Below are positions 58,318 through 64,000 of a DNA stretch of 64,000 nt, piece after piece (position 1 is the stretch's first letter; every line of letters starts with the position of its first letter). Below the pieces are notes generated by a model that was given only the letters and a program-made list of their open reading frames with translations, ran no database searches and was not told where the DNA came from. Origin of the DNA: Mycolicibacterium sp. Its GTDB lineage: Bacteria > Actinomycetota > Actinomycetes > Mycobacteriales > Mycobacteriaceae. A program made the translations under genes and the position numbers. The stretch lies in assembly GCA_020637165.1 (NCBI GenBank), contig JACJWN010000003.1:124001-188000 (forward strand), written 5' to 3'.

Positions 58318-59235
58318 TCAGCCCGCCAGCAGCGGAAGCAGAGCCTCGCCGAGTTGGGCGATCGAGCCCGGCACGTACCTGGGCATGTTGACGATCACGC
58401 CGTCGATCCCGGCGTCGAGCACCTGGGTTCGGACCGTCTCGGCGATCCGCGCCGGACTGCCGACCGCCAATCGGCCGCGCATGGCGGGCGGGATCATGTC
58501 GTCGGTGAAGTTCGGGTCCGGAATCGCGGTGAGCAGCACGCTGGTCTCCAGCGTCGCCGGGTCCCGGTCGGCCTCCTCGCAACGCCGGGTCAGCGCCTCG
58601 ACCTTGCCCGGCAACTCCGAAAATGCGGCGATGACGTTGAGATGGTCGAAGTAGCGGGCAGCGAGACCGAAGGTCTTCTTCTCGCCACTGCCACCGATCA
58701 TCAGCGGGATGTGGTCGCGGAAACGGGGCGCGGCCATTGCGTCCTCGGTGCGGTAGTACGTGCCGCTGAAGCTCACCCGCTCGCCGCGGATCATCGGCAT
58801 GATGATCTGCAGCGCTTCGTCGAGCTTGGCGAACCGTTCGGTGAACGTTCCGAACTCGAAGCCCAACTGGGTGTGCTCGAGCTCGAACCAGCCGGTGCCT
58901 ATACCCAGCACGGCCCTTCCCTGGCTGATCACGTCCAACGTGGTGATGGCTTTGGCCAGCAGGGTCGGGTTCCGGTAGGTGTTGCCGGTGACCAGGGTGC
59001 CCAGGGCGACTTTCTCGGTCGCGGTCGCCAGGGCTCCCAGTGCGGTGTAGGCCTCCAGCATCGGTTCCTCAGGGGCGCCGAGCATGGGCAGTTGGTAGAA
59101 GTGGTCCATTACGAAGACGGAGTCGAACCCGGCGTCCTCGGCCTCTCGTGCCTGGGCGACCACGGTTGGGAAGAGATCGGCGACCGGGGTGCCGTAGGAG
59201 AAATTCGGGATCTGCAGGCCGCATCGGATCGTCAC
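58318..59235 (-). CDS. LLM-class F420-dependent oxidoreductase (Rv1855c type)
   Basis: The 305-residue TIM-barrel protein matches the luciferase-like family that in mycobacteria usually uses coenzyme F420. Features include the N-terminal RCGLQIPNFSYG, DSVFVMDHFYQLP, GTLVTGNTYRNPTLLAK and GIGTGWFELEH segments. The family reduces or oxidises varied small molecules; the substrate cannot be predicted. It is encoded between ndh and an SDR gene on the same strand, 101 bases from ndh, with its own likely start ATG at 59235. Confidence 0.92.
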   Translation of the reverse strand: MTIRCGLQIPNFSYGTPVADLFPTVVAQAREAEDAGFDSVFVMDHFYQLPMLGAPEEPMLEAYTALGALATATEKVALGTLVTGNTYRNPTLLAKAITTLDVISQGRAVLGIGTGWFELEHTQLGFEFGTFTERFAKLDEALQIIMPMIRGERVSFSGTYYRTEDAMAAPRFRDHIPLMIGGSGEKKTFGLAARYFDHLNVIAAFSELPGKVEALTRRCEEADRDPATLETSVLLTAIPDPNFTDDMIPPAMRGRLAVGSPARIAETVRTQVLDAGIDGVIVNMPRYVPGSIAQLGEALLPLLAG

Positions 59236-59283
59236 GGCCCGACAGTAACTCTCCGCGGGACGGCTCCGACGAAGAAAGCGGCG

Positions 59284-59964
59284 TCAGCCCCGACCGATTG
59301 AGCCGGCAACGATGCCGGTGCTGCGCCCGACGTGCAGGGTCTGACCGGTGATGTGCCGGGCCGCCGGGGTGGCCAGAAAGACCGCCAGCCGGGCGATCTC
59401 GGCCGGACCCGAGGGTGCCGCGGCGGTCAGACCGTCGTAGCCGGGCTGCGCGAGGCGCCCGTAGGCGATGGTGTTGACGGTGATCCCGCGGGTTCCGAAA
59501 TGGGCGGCCTGCCCGGCCGTCCAGTCCGACAGCGCCGCCTTGGCGGCGGCTTCGGGACCGCGGTCGGGTGCGGGGGCGACGGCCACGATCGCTCCGCCGG
59601 AGCGCAGTTGGTCGCCGACGGCCTGCACGGTCAGAACCGCGGAGAGGACCGTGCGATCGAAGGCCGACCGCCAGGACAATGCGGTGTCGGGCACCGTGGA
59701 GTTCGACGGATCCGCGCCTGGCCACGACCGGCCCGGCACGGTGATGACGGCGTCGAGATGCTGGGGAAATCGCGGCTGAGACGCGGCGAGGCTGGCCGGA
59801 TCGGCGGGATCACAGAGGACGGCCTCGACACCAAGTTCGCCGGCAACCAGCTCCAGCTGCTCGGGTGCCAAGCCGGTGACCACCACCCGGTGGCCGGCAG
59901 CGCGGAAGCCCTCCGCGACCGCGCGGCCGAGATCGCCGTCGGCGCCGGTGACCAGCACGTCCAT
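59284..59964 (-). CDS. Short-chain dehydrogenase/reductase (Rv1856c type)
   Basis: The 226-residue protein has the Rossmann start [15 protein letters not shown] (about 3-17) of classical SDRs, but the usual Ser-Tyr-x-x-x-Lys catalytic group is not clear: the region around [14 protein letters not shown] (about 160-173) lacks the expected Tyr-x3-Lys. It may therefore be a non-catalytic or altered SDR. NAD(P) binding is likely. It is 48 bases upstream of the F420 oxidoreductase on the same strand and divergent from modB. Confidence 0.82.
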   Translation of the reverse strand: MDVLVTGADGDLGRAVAEGFRAAGHRVVVTGLAPEQLELVAGELGVEAVLCDPADPASLAASQPRFPQHLDAVITVPGRSWPGADPSNSTVPDTALSWRSAFDRTVLSAVLTVQAVGDQLRSGGAIVAVAPAPDRGPEAAAKAALSDWTAGQAAHFGTRGITVNTIAYGRLAQPGYDGLTAAAPSGPAEIARLAVFLATPAARHITGQTLHVGRSTGIVAGSIGRG

Positions 59965-60017
59965 CGTCCACCTCCATCGTTGGCCAGTGCAGCGCGAAGG
60001 TTACTCGAACGCCGACC

Positions 60018-60023
60018 TAGGGT
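60018..60023 (+). promoter_or_regulatory. -10 element (TAGGGT) of modB
   Basis: TAGGGT lies seven bases before the modB ATG at 60031, with no ribosome site between them, predicting a leaderless transcript that starts at modB. This shows that modB is first in its operon here. Confidence 0.5.
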
Positions 60024-60030
60024 GAGGGCC

Positions 60031-60852
60031 ATGGGGCCGGTCGGGCAGCGTGGCGCGTCGCTGCCGCGCTGGGTCTACCTTCCCGCCACGGCGGGGGCGC
60101 TGTTAGTGGTACTGCCGCTGGCCGCGTTGGCGGTCAAGGTCGACTGGGGCGGCTTCGCGGGTCTGGTCAGCAGCCCGGCCTCGCGCTCGGCGCTGCTGCT
60201 GAGCCTGCGCACCGCCACCGCGAGCACCATGCTGTGTCTGCTCCTCGGCGTTCCGCTGGCTCTGGTGTTGGCACGGCATGACGGCGTGCTGGTCCGCGTC
60301 GTGCGCCCGCTGATCCTGCTACCGCTGGTGCTGCCCCCGGTGGTCGGTGGCCTCGCGCTGCTCTACGTGTTCGGCCGGATCGGGCTGCTCGGTCACTACC
60401 TGGAGGCCGCGGGTGTCCGGATCGCCTTCACCACCACGGCGGTGGTCCTGGCGCAGACGTTCGTGTCGCTGCCGTTCCTGGTGATCGCCATCGAGGGTGC
60501 CGCCCGCACCGCCGGCACCGCCTATGACACGGTGGCCGCCACCCTGGGCGCGCCCCCGGCCACCGTGTGGTGGCGGGTGACGCTGCCGTTGCTGGCGCCC
60601 GGACTGCTGTCCGGGGCGGTGCTGGCCTTCGCCCGCGCGCTGGGGGAGTTCGGCGCGACGCTGACTTTCGCCGGATCCCGGCAGGGCGTGACGCGCACCC
60701 TGCCACTGGAGATCTACCTGCAGCGGGAGGGCGACCCCGAGGCCGCCATCGCGCTGTCGATCCTGCTGATCGCCGTCGCGGCCTGCATCGTCGCGGGGCT
60801 GGGCTGGCGACGGCTGACCGGCTGGGCCGCAGCGGGGAAGTCCGATGGCTGA
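60031..60852 (+). CDS. modB: Molybdate ABC transporter permease
   Basis: The 273-residue permease has six hydrophobic helices and the BPD-transport cytoplasmic loop in [30 protein letters not shown] (about 175-205), which couples to the ATPase. It should carry molybdate into the cell for molybdenum cofactor enzymes. I chose ATG 60031, seven bases after TAGGGT; a GTG at 60022 is in frame. In M. tuberculosis the binding-protein gene modA lies directly before modB, but here an SDR gene on the other strand precedes it. modC overlaps its end by eight bases. Confidence 0.93.
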   Translation: MGPVGQRGASLPRWVYLPATAGALLVVLPLAALAVKVDWGGFAGLVSSPASRSALLLSLRTATASTMLCLLLGVPLALVLARHDGVLVRVVRPLILLPLVLPPVVGGLALLYVFGRIGLLGHYLEAAGVRIAFTTTAVVLAQTFVSLPFLVIAIEGAARTAGTAYDTVAATLGAPPATVWWRVTLPLLAPGLLSGAVLAFARALGEFGATLTFAGSRQGVTRTLPLEIYLQREGDPEAAIALSILLIAVAACIVAGLGWRRLTGWAAAGKSDG

Positions 60853-61942
60853 CCTGCATGTTGCTGCCACCGTCGCCGCCCGCGGCCTCCACGTGGACTT
60901 CACGGTGGCGGCCGGGGAGGTGCTCGCGCTGCTGGGGCCCAATGGGGCCGGCAAATCGACGACGGCGGCCGTGCTTGCCGGGCTGCTGCAGGCCGATCAC
61001 GCGGTGGTGCGGGTCGGTGAGCGCGTGTTGACCGACACCGAGCGGGGTGTGGCCGTGGCGGTGCACGCCCGCCGGGTCGGTCTGCTGGCGCAGGATCCGC
61101 TGCTGTTCCCGCACCTGACCGTGCTGGGCAACGTGGCGTTCGCGATCCGTGGCCGCTCCGACCGCGCCGAACGGGCCCGGGGTTGGCTGGACCGGGTGGG
61201 AGCCGCTGAACTCGCCGATCGCCGGCCCGGTGAACTCTCCGGCGGCCAGGCGCAACGGGTGGCGCTGGCGCGGGCGCTGGCGGCGGATCCGGACGCGCTG
61301 GTGCTCGACGAGCCGCTGGCCGGGCTGGACGTGGCCGGTGCGGCCGCGGTGCGCGCCTCGCTGCGACGGGTGCTGGCCGACGGCGTCCGCCCAGTGGTGC
61401 TGATCACCCACGACCTACTCGATGTGCTGGCACTGGCCGACCGGGTTCTGGTACTCGAAGACGGTCGCGTGGCGGAGAGCGGCCCGGTCGCCGGTGTGCT
61501 GGCCGCACCGCGGAGCCGGTTCGGCGCCAGGTTCGCCGGGGTGAACCTGGCGCGCGGGGCGGTGTCGGGACCGGGGGAGTTGCGCACCGGGACCGCTCGG
61601 GGATCGGGGCAGATATGGCACGGCGTCCCGGCTGACGACCTGCCCGTCGGGGCGGCCGCGGTGGCGGTGTTCGCCCCTGCCTCGGTGGCGGTCTATCCCG
61701 ATCGGCCGAACGGCAGCCCCCGCAACGCCGTCCTCGTGCGGATCGCGGGGCTGGAGGTGAACGGTGCGGTGGTCCGGGTCCGGGCTGAGGAACAGGGCGA
61801 CGGCAGCCCCGGACTGGCCGCCGACGTCACCCCCGAGGCGCTGGCCGAGCTCGCGTTGACCGTGGGCGACCGGGTGTGGTTCACAGTAAAGACCCAGGAA
61901 GTCGGTTTGCACGCCGCCTATCGGCCGCTGGCCGGGTTGTGA
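60845..61942 (+). CDS. modC: Molybdate ABC transporter ATP-binding protein
   Basis: The 365-residue protein has an ABC ATPase domain (about 1-230) with Walker [10 protein letters not shown] (residues 37-45), signature LSGGQAQR (about 133) and Walker [11 protein letters not shown], and a C-terminal molybdate-binding MOP/TOBE domain (about 290-355, with [17 protein letters not shown]). The MOP domain can bind molybdate and inhibit transport when internal levels are high. Overlap with modB implies a fixed subunit ratio. apa follows 68 bases later, with its own promoter. Confidence 0.95.
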   Translation: MADLHVAATVAARGLHVDFTVAAGEVLALLGPNGAGKSTTAAVLAGLLQADHAVVRVGERVLTDTERGVAVAVHARRVGLLAQDPLLFPHLTVLGNVAFAIRGRSDRAERARGWLDRVGAAELADRRPGELSGGQAQRVALARALAADPDALVLDEPLAGLDVAGAAAVRASLRRVLADGVRPVVLITHDLLDVLALADRVLVLEDGRVAESGPVAGVLAAPRSRFGARFAGVNLARGAVSGPGELRTGTARGSGQIWHGVPADDLPVGAAAVAVFAPASVAVYPDRPNGSPRNAVLVRIAGLEVNGAVVRVRAEEQGDGSPGLAADVTPEALAELALTVGDRVWFTVKTQEVGLHAAYRPLAGL

Positions 61943-61997
61943 CCAAAACGGCAACGGACACAGACGGGCGGACGCTTGCTTCGCGCGGGCGACACGG

Positions 61998-62003
61998 TAG
62001 GTT
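61998..62003 (+). promoter_or_regulatory. -10 element (TAGGTT) of apa
   Basis: TAGGTT is seven bases before the apa ATG at 62011 and there is no ribosome site between them, predicting a leaderless transcript. Spacing is identical to that at modB. Confidence 0.5.
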
Positions 62004-62010
62004 TTGCGCC

Positions 62011-63096
62011 ATGAAGCAGTCCTCACGACGCCCGGGCCGGTGGATGGCCGTGGCCGTCTCAGCAGTCGCGGGCGCCAGCGCCGTGGCGATCACCATACCG
62101 AACGCGGCCCTAGCAGACCCAGCGCCGCCACCGCCGCCGCCCAGCACCACCGCGGCTCCGGCCCCAGCCCCGGCTCCCGCGGATACTCCGGCTCCGGCTC
62201 CGGCTCCCGCGGATGCCCCGGCCCCAGCTCCGGCTCCCGCGGATGCCCCGGCTCCGGCTCCGGCTCCCGCGGATGCCCCGGCTCCGGCTCCGGCTCCCGC
62301 GGATGCCCCGGCCCCAGCCCCGGCTCCCGCGGATGCTCCCGCCCCCGCACCGGCGCCTGTGGATCCCAACGAACCGGCTCCGGCCCCAGCCGCGCCGGCT
62401 GATCCCAACGCACCGGCCCCTGCCCCGGCAGACCCGAACGCCGGCCGGGTCGAGAACGCCTCCGGCGGCTTCAGCTACGTCCTGCCCGCCGGCTGGGAGG
62501 TCGCCGACGCGTCCCGGCTGAGCTACGGCCAGGCGCTGCTGCTCAAGCAGACCGGCCCGGCGCCGCTGCCCGGCCAGCCCGCACCGACGGCCAACGACAC
62601 GAGCATCCTGCTGGGCCGGCTCGATCTGAAGCTGTTCGCCGGGGCCGAGGCGGACAACACCAAGGCCGCGATCCGACTGGCCTCGGACATGGGCGAGTTC
62701 TTCATGCCCTTCCCCGGATCCCGCATCAACCAGCAGACCACCCCGCTGCAGGCCGGCGACATGCCCGGGTCGGCGTCGTCCTACACCGTCAAGTTCACCG
62801 ACACGGCCAAGCCGAACGGCCAGATCTGGGCAGGTGTCGTGGGTACCCCGGGCACCCAGCGCAACCAACCCACCGACCGGTGGTTCGTGGTGTGGCTGGG
62901 AACCGCCAAGGATCCCGTCGACGCCGCTGCCGCCAAGGCGCTGGCCGAGTCGATCCGGCCTTACACGCCTCCGCCGCCGCCGCCCGCGCCGGAACCCGAC
63001 CCCAACGCCCCGGCGGTTCCGCCGCCTCCGGGTGACCGCGTCGGCGTTCCCATCCCGGTTGTGACACCGGTTCCGGAGATGATGCCGCCGGCCTGA
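62011..63096 (+). CDS. apa: Secreted alanine/proline-rich antigen Apa with tandem decapeptide repeats
   Basis: The 361-residue protein has a signal peptide (about 1-36, ending NAALA), then a low-complexity Ala/Pro region (about 37-140) holding a 10-residue tandem repeat [10 protein letters not shown], then a globular domain (about 145-320, [18 protein letters not shown] to LAESIRPY) and a Pro-rich tail. Apa is an O-mannosylated secreted adhesin and fibronectin-binding protein in pathogenic mycobacteria (Rv1860), sometimes called ModD from its position. The ATG at 62011 follows TAGGTT by seven bases. The regular repeat is more extensive than I recall for the M. tuberculosis protein. Confidence 0.92.
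   Translation: MKQSSRRPGRWMAVAVSAVAGASAVAITIPNAALADPAPPPPPPSTTAAPAPAPAPADTPAPAPAPADAPAPAPAPADAPAPAPAPADAPAPAPAPADAPAPAPAPADAPAPAPAPVDPNEPAPAPAAPADPNAPAPAPADPNAGRVENASGGFSYVLPAGWEVADASRLSYGQALLLKQTGPAPLPGQPAPTANDTSILLGRLDLKLFAGAEADNTKAAIRLASDMGEFFMPFPGSRINQQTTPLQAGDMPGSASSYTVKFTDTAKPNGQIWAGVVGTPGTQRNQPTDRWFVVWLGTAKDPVDAAAAKALAESIRPYTPPPPPPAPEPDPNAPAVPPPPGDRVGVPIPVVTPVPEMMPPA
62161..62370 (+). repeat. 30-bp tandem repeat within apa (seven units)
   Basis: Units of exactly 30 bp run from 62161 to 62370, one per codon decade, encoding [10 protein letters not shown]-like peptides. Units 2, 4 and 5 are identical; units 1, 3 and 6 differ by a few bases (GCCCCAG in place of GCTCCGG); unit 7 (62341-62370) is diverged. 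The identical copies point to recent slippage or unequal crossing-over. The period preserves the frame. Confidence 0.9.
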
Positions 63097-63209
63097 CCCG
63101 GATCACCGCCGGAACGTGGCCCTTTCGGCGTGCGAATCGTTACCATCGCGCGATATACCGGAAGGACACGGCCGGTGGTCGCCGGGCGTGAGGCACCGGA
63201 GGAGGTCCG

Positions 63210-63506
63210 ATGGACATCATGGCGGCAACCGAGTTACTGGCCCGTTCGTCCACGCTGACCAGCGTGGGCTGGATCGGCTACATCATCATCGGCGCGCTGG
63301 CGGGATGGATCGCCGGCAAGCTCGTCAAAGGCGGCGGCTCGGGCCTGCTGATGAACATCGTGATCGGGGTGATCGGCGCTCTGATCGGCGGATTCCTGCT
63401 GAGCTACTTCCTGGACACCGCGGCCGGCGGGTGGTGGTTCACCCTGTTCACCGCGATCCTGGGGTCGGTGATCCTCCTGTGGATCGTCGGAAAGGTTCGC
63501 AGCTAG
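63210..63506 (+). CDS. GlsB/YeaQ/YmgE-family small membrane protein (Rv1861 type)
   Basis: The 98-residue protein has three hydrophobic helices (about 17-37, 45-68, 74-95) with the family pattern [16 protein letters not shown] and a second [12 protein letters not shown] helix. Transglycosylase-associated/YeaQ proteins are general stress membrane proteins of unknown mechanism. The ATG at 63210 is four bases after GGAGG; an ATG three codons later is possible. Corresponds to Rv1861 between apa and adhA. Confidence 0.9.
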   Translation: MDIMAATELLARSSTLTSVGWIGYIIIGALAGWIAGKLVKGGGSGLLMNIVIGVIGALIGGFLLSYFLDTAAGGWWFTLFTAILGSVILLWIVGKVRS

Positions 63507-63564
63507 AACTCTCCGCCGAACCGTTGCGCTGGCCGCCGGTCCCCGGTCCCGGCACGATGGAGAC

Positions 63565-64000
63565 ATGACCGGTTCGATGCGTGCCTGGCGGGTCCGGCGT
63601 CCCGGGCCGGTTAGCGCTGGGCCGATGGAGTTCGACGATCAGGTGCCGGTCCCCGAACCCGGGCCGGGCGAACTGCTGGTCGCCGTTCGCGCCTGCGGCG
63701 TGTGCCGCACCGACCTGCACGTCGCCGAGGGGGATCTCCCGGTGCACCGGCGCGGGGTCATCCCCGGACATGAGGTGGTCGGCGACGTGGTCGCCCTCGG
63801 CCCGGGCGCGGGCGGCTTCGCGGTGGGCGATCGGGTGGGTGTCGCGTGGCTGCGGCACACCTGCGGGGAGTGCGTCTACTGCCGCCGAGGTGCAGAGAAC
63901 CTGTGCCCGCAGTCCCGCTACACCGGATGGGACGCCGACGGCGGATACGCCGACTTCGCGACCGTCGCCGCGGACTTCGCCTACCGGCTGCCAGGCGGGT
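63565..64000 (+). CDS. adhA: Zinc-dependent alcohol dehydrogenase, 3' end outside window
   Basis: The open frame runs from ATG 63565 past the window end (145 codons visible). It encodes an MDR-type zinc alcohol dehydrogenase: the first catalytic zinc ligand is in [11 protein letters not shown] (about residue 44), the conserved GHEVVGDV follows (His/Glu, about 66), and the four structural-zinc cysteines are in [15 protein letters not shown]. The NAD-binding domain lies beyond the window. Corresponds in position to Rv1862 (adhA). Start chosen as the first ATG; an internal ATG five codons on also fits. Confidence 0.92.
   Translation, partial: MTGSMRAWRVRRPGPVSAGPMEFDDQVPVPEPGPGELLVAVRACGVCRTDLHVAEGDLPVHRRGVIPGHEVVGDVVALGPGAGGFAVGDRVGVAWLRHTCGECVYCRRGAENLCPQSRYTGWDADGGYADFATVAADFAYRLPGG

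Noticed and set aside
58217-58582. N-terminal extension of ndh by about 120 residues
   Set aside because: ATG 58216 has a good ribosome site and the right family start; the extension is Arg/Gly-rich and crosses the end of the next gene.

Overview
The window is chromosomal DNA from a high-GC mycobacterium, most likely a rapid grower (Mycolicibacterium type). I infer this from gene content and order, not from a database search. From about 12 kb to the right end the genes follow, in order, the block known in M. tuberculosis as Rv1814 to Rv1862: erg3-like, Rv1815-like protease, Rv1817-like flavoprotein, BacA-like ABC transporter, ilvG, secA2, pgsA2, two DUF881 genes flanking sbp, gcvH, garA, two MerR regulators flanking a bifunctional-nuclease-domain gene, glycine riboswitch and gcvB, lipZ-like hydrolase, Rv1836c-like, glcB, two CNNM/CorC genes, guaB1, gnd, blaR/blaI, thioesterase, ndh, LLM oxidoreductase, SDR, modB, modC, apa, a small membrane protein and adhA. 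All Rv equivalences are from memory of that genome.

Layout. 1-5.1 kb: the 3' part of dtd, a conserved hypothetical, a probable diiron oxygenase with its own ferredoxin reductase, a small exported PASTA-like protein and an FeS-type photolyase relative. 5.2-8.8 kb: a membrane cyclase-like protein translationally coupled to an MscS channel with a cyclic-nucleotide-binding-like domain; both have lost canonical residues. 8.8-12.1 kb: Nudix hydrolase, malQ and a paired SMR transporter, all on the minus strand. 12.1-19.2 kb: sterol desaturase family protein, a two-gene K+/H+ antiporter, an amino-oxidase-like flavoprotein, a lectin-LysM protein, a secreted serine protease and a KstD-like flavoprotein behind a perfect KstR-type operator. 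19.2-23.1 kb: two tandem BacA-like ABC transporters, one with Arg in place of the Walker A Lys. 23.2-37.1 kb: the conserved housekeeping run from ilvG to the lipZ-like gene, with a tandem glycine riboswitch before gcvB. 37.1-41.2 kb: an inserted three-gene minus-strand operon of a hybrid histidine kinase, an H-NOX haem protein and a truncated kinase-like protein. 41.3-53.7 kb: Rv1836c-like, glcB, a putative glycosylase, two CNNM proteins, guaB1, gnd and blaR/blaI. 53.9-56.8 kb: thioesterase, a VapBC module, an orphan PrrB-like kinase and a haemophore-like protein, occupying the place where M. tuberculosis carries urease genes. 56.8-64 kb: ndh, LLM oxidoreductase, SDR, modBC without modA, apa with a 30-bp tandem repeat, and the start of adhA.

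How genes work together. Several pairs overlap or abut and are probably co-translated: diiron protein/reductase, cyclase/channel, SMR pair, TrkA-C protein/antiporter, gcvB/hydrolase, kinase/H-NOX, the two CNNM genes, vapB/vapC and modB/modC. Six genes (ilvG, secA2, KstD-like, guaB1, modB, apa) have a TANNNT -10 hexamer 6-7 bases before the start codon, the arrangement expected for leaderless mycobacterial transcripts. Two long hairpins after resR and gnd are copies of one dispersed palindromic element in the same orientation relative to the upstream gene. The most novel-looking system is the H-NOX/hybrid-kinase operon, followed by the co-degenerate cyclase/channel pair and the diiron oxygenase/reductase pair.

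I saw no tRNA, rRNA, CRISPR array or insertion sequence. Two stretches over 300 bases lack a confident gene: 33026-33356 (hairpin plus glycine riboswitch) and 48620-49309 (a possible leader ORF and an unrecognised ORF).
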